DNA of 64,000 nt from an uncultured Roseburia sp. Lineage in GTDB: Bacteria; Bacillota; Clostridia; Lachnospirales; Lachnospiraceae. A program made the translations under genes and the position numbers. Positions within the stretch are counted from its first letter, which is position 1. Every line of letters begins with the position of its first letter. The DNA is taken from contig UQAQ01000010.1 in assembly GCA_900539115.1 (NCBI GenBank), positions 21,000 to 84,999 of the forward strand. The letters are read 5' to 3'. The notes under the pieces are model-generated. The model saw only the letters and a list, made by a program, of their open reading frames with translations. It made no database searches and was not told the origin of the DNA. Below are positions 30,943 through 39,716 of the stretch, one piece after another.

Positions 30943-32652
30943 TTGGGAAGAAAAACAGCAAAAATGTTAGGTCTGGTTCTGGCCGGATCGATGGTGATCA
31001 GCATGACATCACCAGTAGCGGATGCAGCAGCAAAGATGTCACTCAGTAAGAAAAAAATTACTATCACACAGGGTGAGAAGGTGACATTAAAAGTAAAGAA
31101 AGCGAAAAAGAAAGTAAAATGGTCGGTGACAAAAGGAAAAAAAGTCATCAAATTGTCTAAGAAGAAAAAAGCAAGTGTAGTGATTACCGGAAAGAAAGCC
31201 GGTAAAGCAGTGGTAACGGCAAAAGCAGGAAAGAAAAAACTGACTTGCAAAGTGACGGTAAAAGCAGCGAACACAGATGTTCAGCCGACACAGGCTCCAG
31301 CGACACAGGCTCCAGCGACACAGGCTCCAGCAACAAAAGCCCCGGCGACGCAGGCTCCAGCAACAAATACACCGGCTTCTTCACCGGTAACAACCGCACC
31401 GACAGTTAGTGAGGCACCGGTTGTCAGTGAAGCACCGACAACGGCACCAAGCGAGTCACCAAAAGCAAATGAACCGGTTAAAAATATTGTTATCGATATG
31501 AGCAAAGTCTCTGCGAAAACATTTACAAGTTCTCCGGCAACACTTGATTTTAGCAGCCAGATTGAAAGCCGCTTTGATCTGTCTTACTTCAAAGAAGTAA
31601 AAGTAGGTTATACACTGGAAATCAATGAAGAAGCAGATATTGCAACAATTACCGGCGGAAAGATTGCCGTAGCATCTACAACGGATGACCTGGATGGATA
31701 CAGCGATGGTATTGCATTTTCTTATAATTTGTCATCCACAGATGAGACATCAACGACAATTGATCTGTCTGGTGACAAAGTGTCAGGAAGTGCAGCAGGT
31801 CTCAACATTCAGCCAATGGACAGTGCAAATAACTATGGATGGCCGGCAGCTTTGAAATCCATTACGATCACAAGTATCGAGTTTGTAGCAAAAGAAGGCG
31901 CTGTATATACCGAAGGTGGCGTAAAACCTACACCGGCACCGACGGTAGCACCGGAATTTGAATCTTCCGAATTCCATTACGACGGATTGGATCAGGCATG
32001 GATCGATGCGAATATTGACCCAAGCAAGCCGGTAGTAGCGATCTCATTTGATGACGGCCCGGGTGGTTACAGTAAATTTGTAGATTATGGTATGCAGATT
32101 CAGAATTCATTGAAAGAATATGGCGCACATGCAACATTCTTCTACATTGGAGCACATATTGAGCACGATGAAGATTCTCGAAATGAAGTAATTTCCGCCA
32201 AAGAGGCAGGATTTGAAGTGGCAAACCACTCCTACGATTCCAATGGACTGAACAAAGAAGATGCAGATATAATCAAAGAGAAGATTCAGAAGACAGACGC
32301 ACTTTTGAAGGAATTGACAGGATATAACAATTTCTTGTTCCGTGCACCAAATGTAGCTTATAGTGATACAATGTTTGCTGTGATCGAAAAACCATTTATC
32401 GATGTATCGGTATGGAGTAATGATTACGTAAACTCTACGACAAAAGAAGATCTTGTCGAAAATGTAACAAAGAATCTCAAAGATGGTGATATCATCAACA
32501 TGCATTCTGTTCATGAAAAGACAGCACAGGCGGTTCCGGAAATCCTGAAGTATTGCAAGGACAATGGAATTCAGGTTGTCGGCGTGTCGGAATTGTTTGC
32601 AATCAAAGGAAAAGCATTGATGACAGGCAAAAAATATAATAACGCTTATTAA
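30943..32652 (+). CDS. Secreted polysaccharide deacetylase with Ig-like and linker regions
   Basis: A 569-residue exported protein. A signal peptide (residues 1-28, ending ADAAA) is followed by a Lys-rich Ig-like domain (30-105), a TQAPA-repeat Pro/Thr linker (108-170), a beta-rich module (about 180-325) and a NodB-type catalytic domain (about 360-560). NodB motifs: ISFDDGP (D370, D371), NHSYDS (H429), FRAPN, WSND and INMHS. The second histidine of the usual HSxxH metal site is Ser here, so catalysis may be altered. The likely substrate is acetylated cell wall glycan or xylan. TTG 30943 starts behind AAGGAGG; an ATG at 30938 is out of frame and gives only ten residues. Confidence 0.85.
   Translation: MGRKTAKMLGLVLAGSMVISMTSPVADAAAKMSLSKKKITITQGEKVTLKVKKAKKKVKWSVTKGKKVIKLSKKKKASVVITGKKAGKAVVTAKAGKKKLTCKVTVKAANTDVQPTQAPATQAPATQAPATKAPATQAPATNTPASSPVTTAPTVSEAPVVSEAPTTAPSESPKANEPVKNIVIDMSKVSAKTFTSSPATLDFSSQIESRFDLSYFKEVKVGYTLEINEEADIATITGGKIAVASTTDDLDGYSDGIAFSYNLSSTDETSTTIDLSGDKVSGSAAGLNIQPMDSANNYGWPAALKSITITSIEFVAKEGAVYTEGGVKPTPAPTVAPEFESSEFHYDGLDQAWIDANIDPSKPVVAISFDDGPGGYSKFVDYGMQIQNSLKEYGAHATFFYIGAHIEHDEDSRNEVISAKEAGFEVANHSYDSNGLNKEDADIIKEKIQKTDALLKELTGYNNFLFRAPNVAYSDTMFAVIEKPFIDVSVWSNDYVNSTTKEDLVENVTKNLKDGDIINMHSVHEKTAQAVPEILKYCKDNGIQVVGVSELFAIKGKALMTGKKYNNAY
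31290..31365 (+). repeat. 15-bp tandem repeats coding the TQAPA linker
   Basis: Four to five near-identical 15-bp units (ACACAGGCTCCAGCG type) encode the TQAPA repeats of the deacetylase linker. The repeats are prone to length change. Confidence 0.75.
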
Positions 32653-32688
32653 TACTTTGTGTATCATACAAAACCAAACATAAAAAAT

Positions 32689-32721
32689 AAGACCGTGGCA
32701 GTTTTTTGCCGCGGTCTTTCT
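32689..32721 (+). terminator. Intrinsic terminator after the deacetylase gene
   Basis: AAGACCGTGGCA pairs with TGCCGCGGTCTT around a T-rich loop and is followed by T residues. Confidence 0.85.
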
Positions 32722-32790
32722 ATTGACTTTTTTAGGGGAACGTGAGACAATAAAAAATGTGTGGTTTGCCATGAAAATGTAACAGATGGC

Positions 32791-32799
32791 TGTTATACT
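32791..32799 (+). promoter_or_regulatory. Extended -10 promoter of the GDPD gene
   Basis: TG-t-TATACT (32791-32799). No good -35 box is found at 17 bp, typical of extended -10 promoters. The deacetylase gene has the same TGTTATACT core. Confidence 0.5.
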
Positions 32800-32835
32800 A
32801 AACGCAACCGAAGTGAAAAAGGGAGATGTAACAAG

Positions 32836-34443
32836 ATGAAGCAAAAAATATATATAGGCGCAGCGGCTATTTTGATGGCAGGGATATTTCTTCTGGCGGG
32901 GGGAAAACCGGTAGCAGCAAAAGCAGAGAAGATTAAGAAAGTAAAGATAGCGAGTGCTGAAAAAACCGTTTTGATCAATAAAAAAGAAAAAATAAAGTTG
33001 AAAGCTAAAGTAAAACCAGCTTCTATGAAGAAAAAAGTGAGATGGAAGTCGTCCAATAAAAAGGTTGTTACTGTGTCTCAAAAGGGCGTGATCCGTGGAA
33101 AACGCTATGGAAAAGCCAATATTTGGTTAAAGGCTGCAGACGGTTCCGGTAAAAAAGCAAAGATAAAAGTGCAGGTAGGACGTAAAGTTACGAGTGTTAG
33201 TTTTGCAGTGAAGAAGCAGGAATTGGAAGTAGGACAGAAAGCTAACTTAAAGCCGATTGTGCTGCCGGGAAATGCGACAGATAAAAAAGTGACGTATCAA
33301 TCTTCAAACCCATCGGTGGTCTCTGTTTCTTCCAAGGGAACCGTTGTGGCAAAAGGAAAAGGCGAAGCTGTGATCACAGCGCGAAGCAAAGATGGAACGC
33401 GAAAATCCGGAAGTTATGTTATTCAGTCCAGGGTGATGACAAAGAGCATAACAATCAATGGTGGTGCCACGACGAAGAGACTGGAAAAAGGGAAAAGTTT
33501 TGGAATTTCCGCATCGATTCAGCCGGCAAATGCGTCCAATAAATCACTGCGTTATACAAGTTCAGATCCGACGGTTGCCGTGGTTTCGGCTAGCGGAATC
33601 GTATCCGGCTTAGAGCCCGGAACAGCAGTGATTCGTGTGGATGCGGCAGATGGACATTCAACCGCAAATATCAATGTAGAGGTGTTTCGTATGGAAATTT
33701 CGAATCAAAAATTGATCGCGCATCGGGGATTTAGTTCTCAGGCACCGGAAAATTCGATTCCGGCATTTGAAAAAGCACTCGAAAGTGGTTTTTATGGAAT
33801 AGAGTGTGATATATGGAAAACATTAGATGGTGAGTTTATGGTTTCCCATGATGGGGATCTGAACCGTATGTTTGGCTATGATTTTCAAATCGCAACATTG
33901 ACGACAGAACAGATCAAGAAATATTTTATGATCAATGGAAGTAATGTGGATGCTTATGATAATCTGACGATGCCGACATTTGAGCAATATCTTGGTGTGA
34001 TGAAAAAGAATAAAGAGGTTCATCCCTTTGTCGAGATCAAAGAAGAATTAAATGATGCGGATCTCCGAAAAATTGTGAAGCAGGTAAAAGATGCAGGATT
34101 GTTAAATGAGACCTATTTTATCAGTATGCATCAGAGCAATCTTCTTTCCCTGCAGCGGCTGGATGGGGTTAATACATCACAGCTTCAGTATGTATATGGT
34201 GCGGAAGATTCCAATAAGACGACATCGGTTACCTCGAGTGTGATCAATTGGTGTATCAGCAATCAGATCGATCTTGACACCCGTCAGTCCCTTGTGACAG
34301 CATCGGATGTATACCGCCTTCAGACGGCGGGCAGACAGGTCAATGTCTGGACCGTAAACTCGATTGAAAAAGCATATGATCTGGTAAATAAACTTCATGT
34401 AGATATGATCACTACAGAGTATATGCTCAACACAGAACCGTAA
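32836..34443 (+). CDS. Secreted glycerophosphodiester phosphodiesterase with Ig-like repeats
   Basis: A 535-residue exported protein. The signal peptide covers residues 1 to about 30. Three Big_2-type Ig-like domains follow (about 33-115, 117-200, 203-290), recognisable by KVRWKSSNKKVVTVSQKGVI, VTYQSSNPSVVSVSSKGTV and LRYTSSDPTVAVVSASGIV. The GDPD barrel (about 293-535) has the HRG motif (H296), ENSIPAFEKAL, ECD (E323, D325), HDGD (H338) and VEIKEE. The enzyme class cleaves glycerophosphodiesters, possibly from lipid or teichoic acid turnover. Ig modules probably anchor or extend it on the cell surface. ATG 32836 follows GGGAGATGTAACAAG. Confidence 0.9.
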   Translation: MKQKIYIGAAAILMAGIFLLAGGKPVAAKAEKIKKVKIASAEKTVLINKKEKIKLKAKVKPASMKKKVRWKSSNKKVVTVSQKGVIRGKRYGKANIWLKAADGSGKKAKIKVQVGRKVTSVSFAVKKQELEVGQKANLKPIVLPGNATDKKVTYQSSNPSVVSVSSKGTVVAKGKGEAVITARSKDGTRKSGSYVIQSRVMTKSITINGGATTKRLEKGKSFGISASIQPANASNKSLRYTSSDPTVAVVSASGIVSGLEPGTAVIRVDAADGHSTANINVEVFRMEISNQKLIAHRGFSSQAPENSIPAFEKALESGFYGIECDIWKTLDGEFMVSHDGDLNRMFGYDFQIATLTTEQIKKYFMINGSNVDAYDNLTMPTFEQYLGVMKKNKEVHPFVEIKEELNDADLRKIVKQVKDAGLLNETYFISMHQSNLLSLQRLDGVNTSQLQYVYGAEDSNKTTSVTSSVINWCISNQIDLDTRQSLVTASDVYRLQTAGRQVNVWTVNSIEKAYDLVNKLHVDMITTEYMLNTEP

Positions 34444-34465
34444 TAAAAATATTTATGATAATATG

Positions 34466-34500
34466 GCCAGCCTCGTGATTTGGGGGCTGGTTTTACTTTT
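34466..34500 (+). terminator. Intrinsic terminator after the GDPD gene
   Basis: CCAGCC (34467-34472) pairs with GGCTGG (34485-34490), followed by TTTTACTTTTT. Confidence 0.8.
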
Positions 34501-34534
34501 TGACTCAGAATTGAAAAAATTAAAAAAAAACCAC

Positions 34535-34563
34535 TTGCATTTTCTCAGGAAACAATATATAAT
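34535..34563 (+). promoter_or_regulatory. Promoter of the 1105-residue surface protein
   Basis: TTGCAT (34535-34540) and TATAAT (34558-34563), 17-bp spacing. Confidence 0.7.
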
Positions 34564-34628
34564 CATATTCAATCTCAGATTCTCAGAATCTAAGAATCAA
34601 TGAGGACAAGTCGTCCATGGACTCAATG

Positions 34629-34652
34629 ACTTAGTAACTTAGTAACTCAGCA
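34629..34652 (+). repeat. 8-bp tandem repeat in the leader
   Basis: ACTTAGTA, ACTTAGTA and ACTCAGCA follow one another in the 5' leader, after a run of related CTCAG/CTAAG-type motifs from about 34571. The meaning is unknown. Confidence 0.55.
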
Positions 34653-34685
34653 ACAAAATTACAATGAATGTAAAGGGAGGATTCT

Positions 34686-37600
34686 ATGGTTAAAAAATTA
34701 AAAAAACGTTTGACAGCACTGATTTTAGTGGCAGGGCTTCTTTTAGGCACCCTGGCCGGAAATGGTATCGTTGTATCGGCTGCGGAGGATGTATGGGGAA
34801 CCATCGGTCCAATCCGCTGGGATTTGGATTCGGAAGGGAATTTATTGTTTCGAGGATCGCTCAAATTTCCATTGCTTGAGCCGGACAAGATTCCTTGGCG
34901 TGAGTATGCCGGTCGGATTAAGTCGGTAACGTTTGATGTGAGCAGCATTCAGGATGGGGATCTGACAAATTACTTTTATAATTGTGTCAATCTCCAGAGT
35001 GTCGGAGATTTTCCGAACGGTATCCGCAATCTCACGCAGACGTTCCAGAACTGCCGGTCACTTCGATCGGTAGGAAAAATACCGGATTCCGTCGAAACGA
35101 TGGAACATACATTTGAAAACTGCACCAGTTTTAATCAGGCGGTAACTATTCCGAAAAGTGTAAAAAATTTGAAAGGAGTGTTTCAGGGTTGTACAGCACT
35201 TTCGAGACTTCCGAACATTGAAACGACACAGGTAAAAGATTACTCCTATCTTTTACAGGGAACATCGGTTGCCAAACCGGTTTCGATTCCAACCGGGGTG
35301 ACAAATGTGACAGCAATGTTCAAAGACTGTAAAAAACTTACAGATCCGCCTGAACTTCCCGAAGGGATCACGGAGGCTGCAAAGTGTTTTTATCAATGTA
35401 ATTCGTTGAGCAAAGCACCGGTTTTGCCGAAAACGATAGAAAATATCAGTGAGATGTTTTATGGTTGTGAAAATCTAAAAGCGGTACCGGATATCCCATC
35501 GTCGGTAAAAAATATGTCCGGATGCTATGCCGGATGTGTCCGGGCAAGCGGATCCTGTACGATTTATGCTGTAATCAATGACACTGCCGGATATAATAAA
35601 TTTGCCGCGGTGACATCTGTGTGTGATTCTTCCGCCAAGGGAGAGTTTTTAGGAGCGGCAGGTACAGGGATGGCAGTAAATTATATCGCAGGAAATGCAC
35701 ATCTGATCCGCCGCTATCTGGCGGCGGGATGGAATTGTGGAAATCTGGAGACAACCGGTGTATGGGGTAAATTGAAAGCAGGCGAAAAGATTCCGCAGTC
35801 GCTGGAGGACTGCACGGTAAGTCCGCTTTCCGCTGTCACTTATACCGGAAAAGCCATCTGTCCGGAACCGAAGGTTTACTATGGCAGTGTGCTTCTTAAA
35901 GAAAATACAGATTACACGGTCGCATATACGGATAATATCAGTGCAGGAACAGCGACAGTTATAATCAAGGGAATCGGGGATTACAGTGGTAAAAAACAGC
36001 TATCTTTTACGATACGCAAAGCTATTCTTACCGGAGTAAATGCAAAATCGTATCAGGGAGTTTTTGATGAAAAAGCGCACGGAATTACATTGCAGACACC
36101 GGCAGGTACCACGGTACGATATGGTACAAAATCAGGGGAATATTCTTTGACAGCATCTCCGCGATACACTCTTCCGGGGAAATATACTGTGTATTATCAG
36201 GTGTCGCGGGCAAATTATACGACAGTAACCGGAAGTGCAGACGTTACGATCGTGCAGGGGACGATGCCGGTTGTGGCAGAAGGTTATAGTGGTATCTATG
36301 ATGAAAAAGAGCATGGGATCCGGGTCATCGGGGTAGACGGCGCCGAGATCAGATACGGGACATCGACAGGAAAGTATACAGCTGTAGAATGCCCGAAATA
36401 CAAGGATGCAGGGACTTATAACATATATTACCGGGTTAGCAAAACGGGATATGGACAAGTGACTGGGGTGCAGCAGATTGAGATTAAAAAGAAACCGGTC
36501 ACAGATGTGACGTTCCCGATCACAAATGAAGTGATATATGGAACTTCTTTATGTGATATTCCAACGACTGGAATGCAGGATGACTATGGAACGTTTACGT
36601 GGATGGATCCGACCTATGTTCCTTCCGTAGATGATGCAAAAAGCCCGATGTGCTACGAGCCATCTGATAAGAAAAATTATGATTACAGAGAGGTGCAGGG
36701 ATATGATAGTAAAAGCGGAAATATTGTGCGCGACGTTGTTCTTTCCGTTCGAAGGAAAAAAGGAGAACTGCCCCACATTTCTGCCGGATTTCTCGCAGAA
36801 GGAGACGAACTGGAAAAGTCTGAAATTGTATCGGATAATCTGGAATTGGGAGATTTCTACTGGGCAAAACCGGAAGAAAAAGTAACGCAGAGTAAGTCGG
36901 AATACACACTTATTTTCCGGCCAAAGGATCTTCGAAATTATGATTGGAGTGAATGGAGCAAGAATGAACTTGACTGGAACCGGTTTCAAATTCAGCAAAA
37001 AGTTGATGTGGTACCGTACCCTGAGCCGATGGAGATCGTATATGGTGATACATTGGGGAGTAAATCATTTATGGGAAAAAATCCTGATGTAAAATACCGC
37101 TGGCAGGATGAGGCGGCAACGCCGAAGGAAACCGGTCTGCAAAAATTGATGATCCTCTATCGGAATCAGGAAATCGTGAGGGAGATGGAGGTTGTTGTGT
37201 TAAAAAGAAAACCGGATTATGTGATACCGGTATTGGAGGCGGTTTCCTATCATCCGGAGCAGAGACTAAAAGATATCAAACTGCCGGAACACTGGTATTG
37301 GACCGAGCCGGAGTGTGTGCCGCAAGTGGGAACCGCGTACTATGAGGCATATTATGAGCCGGAGGACACGGAACATTATCAGACAGTATATGAGAAAATT
37401 CCGCTGCATGTCCGGGAAGCAGCGGGTGTTTCAAAGCCGGCTGTCACACCGGGTGTAACACCTTCGCCACAGCCGACGAAAGTGCCGGGAGAAACGTCTT
37501 CGCCGCAATCGACAATTACGCCGGACGTGGGGGTGGCACCGGAGGCGACAGCACCTCCGTCACAGGTGCCGGGAGACAACCGAACAGAAGCGGAGAAAAC

Positions 37601-38003
37601 ATCCGCAGCGGTACAGCAGATAAAAAAATCGTCGCCGGAGATAAAAAAAGCGGCGGTGATCTCGACGAAAGGCGAGGACAGGCTAGGAAAGAAACCGACA
37701 TTGTTTGGGGTGAAAACGCAGAAGCAGAAGCCGGGAAAAGTGCGTTTCAAAAAGATCGGATACCGTGGCGGAAAAATCCATCTTGTCTGGAAGAAAAGTA
37801 AGAATGCAAAAGGGTACCAGGTTGTCTTTATGAAACGAAAAAAAGGAAAAATGAGAATGGTAAAATATACCAAAAAGACAAAATTATCCCTGACATGGAA
37901 TGGTGTCGGAAAATGTTATGTGAAAATCCGAGCATTCCAAATACAGGGAAAGAAACGAACATATGGATCGTGGAGTGTTCGTAAAAGGGTAAAAAGCCAT
38001 TAA
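34686..38003 (+). CDS. Large secreted repeat protein (BspA-like LRR and MBG/YDG-type domains)
   Basis: A 1105-residue exported protein with a signal peptide (1 to about 33, ending VSAAED). Residues 75-330 hold degenerate BspA-type repeats of about 23 residues, with motifs such as FYNCVNLQSV, FQNCRSLRSV and FYGCENLKAV. Residues 375-445 contain an Ig-like ITYTG-type module (VTYTGKAICPEPKVYY). Two related units follow at about 445-600 (YQGVFDEKAHGITL, YSGIYDEKEHGIRV), then beta-rich modules to about 910, a Pro/Thr linker, and a basic Fn3-like C-terminus (KIHLVWKKSKNAKGYQV). A sugar or host-protein binding surface protein is likely. ATG 34686 follows AAAGGGAGGATTCT. The convergent gene overlaps its stop codon. 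Confidence 0.8.
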   Translation: MVKKLKKRLTALILVAGLLLGTLAGNGIVVSAAEDVWGTIGPIRWDLDSEGNLLFRGSLKFPLLEPDKIPWREYAGRIKSVTFDVSSIQDGDLTNYFYNCVNLQSVGDFPNGIRNLTQTFQNCRSLRSVGKIPDSVETMEHTFENCTSFNQAVTIPKSVKNLKGVFQGCTALSRLPNIETTQVKDYSYLLQGTSVAKPVSIPTGVTNVTAMFKDCKKLTDPPELPEGITEAAKCFYQCNSLSKAPVLPKTIENISEMFYGCENLKAVPDIPSSVKNMSGCYAGCVRASGSCTIYAVINDTAGYNKFAAVTSVCDSSAKGEFLGAAGTGMAVNYIAGNAHLIRRYLAAGWNCGNLETTGVWGKLKAGEKIPQSLEDCTVSPLSAVTYTGKAICPEPKVYYGSVLLKENTDYTVAYTDNISAGTATVIIKGIGDYSGKKQLSFTIRKAILTGVNAKSYQGVFDEKAHGITLQTPAGTTVRYGTKSGEYSLTASPRYTLPGKYTVYYQVSRANYTTVTGSADVTIVQGTMPVVAEGYSGIYDEKEHGIRVIGVDGAEIRYGTSTGKYTAVECPKYKDAGTYNIYYRVSKTGYGQVTGVQQIEIKKKPVTDVTFPITNEVIYGTSLCDIPTTGMQDDYGTFTWMDPTYVPSVDDAKSPMCYEPSDKKNYDYREVQGYDSKSGNIVRDVVLSVRRKKGELPHISAGFLAEGDELEKSEIVSDNLELGDFYWAKPEEKVTQSKSEYTLIFRPKDLRNYDWSEWSKNELDWNRFQIQQKVDVVPYPEPMEIVYGDTLGSKSFMGKNPDVKYRWQDEAATPKETGLQKLMILYRNQEIVREMEVVVLKRKPDYVIPVLEAVSYHPEQRLKDIKLPEHWYWTEPECVPQVGTAYYEAYYEPEDTEHYQTVYEKIPLHVREAAGVSKPAVTPGVTPSPQPTKVPGETSSPQSTITPDVGVAPEATAPPSQVPGDNRTEAEKTSAAVQQIKKSSPEIKKAAVISTKGEDRLGKKPTLFGVKTQKQKPGKVRFKKIGYRGGKIHLVWKKSKNAKGYQVVFMKRKKGKMRMVKYTKKTKLSLTWNGVGKCYVKIRAFQIQGKKRTYGSWSVRKRVKSH

Positions 38004-38425
38004 TGCTTTTCGCTCATGAAGCGGACTTTGGCTTCGTGGTTTTTCGGGATGTCGCCGATATAAGCACCTTTGATATCAGTGGATTTGGCACATCGGGTAC
38101 AGTATTCTCCAAAGCGGATCGGTGTGCCACATCCCTTACAATGTAAAAAGACAGTAGAATTTTCCGGAATTTCCAGTTTTCCTTCGCGAAGATATGTGGA
38201 AATCTTAGAGGAAGAGACCCCCGTCTGCTGAGCCAGATCAATGGCATTGGTTGGACCATGCTCGTCCAGATATTTTTTAACCTTACCGTAATCATTTGTC
38301 GTTTCGGTGCCGCACTTGTCGCATACGAAAATGCCGCCATATTTATAACGCATATGGGAATTGCAATTCGGACATATTTGATGACCGTCGTCATCCGGAA
38401 GCGTTAAAAAAGTTTGATTTTTCAT
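38000..38425 (-). CDS. Zinc-ribbon/HTH protein, YvyF-like flagellar-region type
   Basis: A 141-residue cytoplasmic protein. An N-terminal zinc ribbon (CPNC ... CDKC, residues 18-38) is followed by a short winged-helix-like segment (DLAQQTGVSSSKISTYLREGKLE, about 63-86) and a second zinc ribbon (CKGCG ... CTRC). This layout recalls the TIGR03826/YvyF proteins found near flagellar anti-sigma genes, but no flagellar gene is in this window, so it could be a general regulator. The stop codon overlaps that of the convergent surface protein by 3-4 bp, leaving no room for a separate terminator. The ribosome binding site is GGCGGGATACT. Confidence 0.65.
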   Translation of the reverse strand: MKNQTFLTLPDDDGHQICPNCNSHMRYKYGGIFVCDKCGTETTNDYGKVKKYLDEHGPTNAIDLAQQTGVSSSKISTYLREGKLEIPENSTVFLHCKGCGTPIRFGEYCTRCAKSTDIKGAYIGDIPKNHEAKVRFMSEKH

Positions 38426-38491
38426 AGTATCCCGCCTTTCAAAAATGTGTGTAACTATTCAGATTCCCCTTCCACACATTGATTCTAAATA

Positions 38492-38516
38492 GATACAACT
38501 ATGTTTATATTGTATC
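38492..38516. promoter_or_regulatory. Inverted repeat in a divergent promoter region
   Basis: GATACAA and TTGTATC are separated by 11 bp, between the leftward zinc-ribbon gene and the rightward M23 gene. It is a candidate operator. Confidence 0.4.
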
Positions 38517-38680
38517 GAATTTTTTCGTAAAAAGCAATTTTTTTTACTTTTTTTAGTGAAAATGTTCAAAATTACACTTGTAGAATGAAAAAAAATAGTG
38601 TATACTGTAGAAGATGTTACAAAATTATAAAGTTATTATGCAAGAATGTTACAACGATATTAAGCAAAATGGAGGAAAAC

Positions 38681-39670
38681 GTGAGAAAAGTAAGTAGCTT
38701 TGGCAAGTGTGGAAAGCGTGTGCTTGCCGTAATGATGATTTTTACGATGGCTGTGTCATCCGGAACACCAAAAACAGAGGTATATGCCGAAGAACAGCCG
38801 GTATCTCTGGCAGGGATTAATGAGGAGGTGCCGGCACCGACGGCAGAACCACAGCCGGAAGTGACAGCGGAGCCGACGGCAGAACCGACTGCTGCACCAC
38901 AGAACACATTGGTGGTAAAAAAGAAAAAATGCTCGTACCCAAAGAAAATTTATGAAGGTCAGCAGTTTACCTTAAAAGGTACCTTGAAGACAAATCATAA
39001 AATGCAGAAGGTGGAAGCAAGTATTATCGATGCACGGGGAAAAGATACCGTTGCGATTAAGAAAAAGGCAAACAGCAAAAAATTTGACCTGAGTAAAATT
39101 GACAATGACATTCATTTTTCCAAACTGGATGCCGGAAGTTATACCTACGAGGTAAAAGTTTCCGATACTTATGGAAATGAGCGTGTGGCGTTGCAGAAAG
39201 ACTTTAAAGTCAAGGAGACTACCTGGGCGTGGCCGGTAGACGGTGGTGTAAAAGGTGACGGATTCCATTGCGGATGTTCTGTACACGGTGGACGTCATCT
39301 TGGAATTGATGTAAAAGGGGTATCAAAAGGAACATCGATCAAAACAATCGCCGATGGTACTGTAGTTTATGCAAAATATCATAGTGCGGCAAAACGATCT
39401 TCTTTTGGAAAATTGGTGATAGTATATCATGGAAATGGAATTTATTCGTATTATGCACATTGCAATACGTTACGTTGTAAAGCCGGAGATAAGGTAGAAA
39501 AAGGAGAGGTCATTTCTACGATGGGAGCGACAGGAGCTGCTTACGGAACGCATCTTCATCTGGAACTTCGTAAAGGACCGGCGTTTTCCGGAAATTATAA
39601 CAGTTATGAGTTCTTGGATAAGTATACTTATAGACAGTTTAATCCAATGAAATATCTTACAAATCGATAA
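38681..39670 (+). CDS. Secreted M23-family metallopeptidase
   Basis: A 329-residue exported protein. The signal peptide ends near VYAEE (residue 37), a Pro/Thr/Glu-rich linker follows (PTAEPQPEVTAEPTAEPTAAP, in part), then a beta-rich domain (about 80-180) and an M23 (LytM) peptidase domain. Metal ligands are visible: H206 and D210 in GRHLGID, and H291/H293 in HLHLE. Such enzymes cut peptidoglycan cross-bridges in cell separation or growth. GTG 38681 is chosen because GGAGG lies directly in front and the signal peptide begins there; a 32-residue longer form from an upstream ATG has no site and would spoil the signal peptide. Confidence 0.9.
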   Translation: MRKVSSFGKCGKRVLAVMMIFTMAVSSGTPKTEVYAEEQPVSLAGINEEVPAPTAEPQPEVTAEPTAEPTAAPQNTLVVKKKKCSYPKKIYEGQQFTLKGTLKTNHKMQKVEASIIDARGKDTVAIKKKANSKKFDLSKIDNDIHFSKLDAGSYTYEVKVSDTYGNERVALQKDFKVKETTWAWPVDGGVKGDGFHCGCSVHGGRHLGIDVKGVSKGTSIKTIADGTVVYAKYHSAAKRSSFGKLVIVYHGNGIYSYYAHCNTLRCKAGDKVEKGEVISTMGATGAAYGTHLHLELRKGPAFSGNYNSYEFLDKYTYRQFNPMKYLTNR

Positions 39671-39681
39671 AAAGAAACGGA

Positions 39682-39716
39682 TTACTCCGTCTCCTCTGTG
39701 GGACGGAGTAAATTTT
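39682..39716. terminator. Bidirectional terminator overlapping the DUF4364 stop
   Basis: TTACTCCGTC (39682-39691) pairs with GACGGAGTAA (39702-39711), followed by ATTTTT. The stem includes the last codons of the leftward DUF4364 gene and terminates the rightward M23 gene. Confidence 0.8.

Noticed and set aside
32107..33081. Long antisense frame (324 codons) opposite the deacetylase end
   Set aside because: Its composition is Phe/Cys/His-rich as expected from antisense reading, it crosses a strong terminator, and the sense genes are certain.
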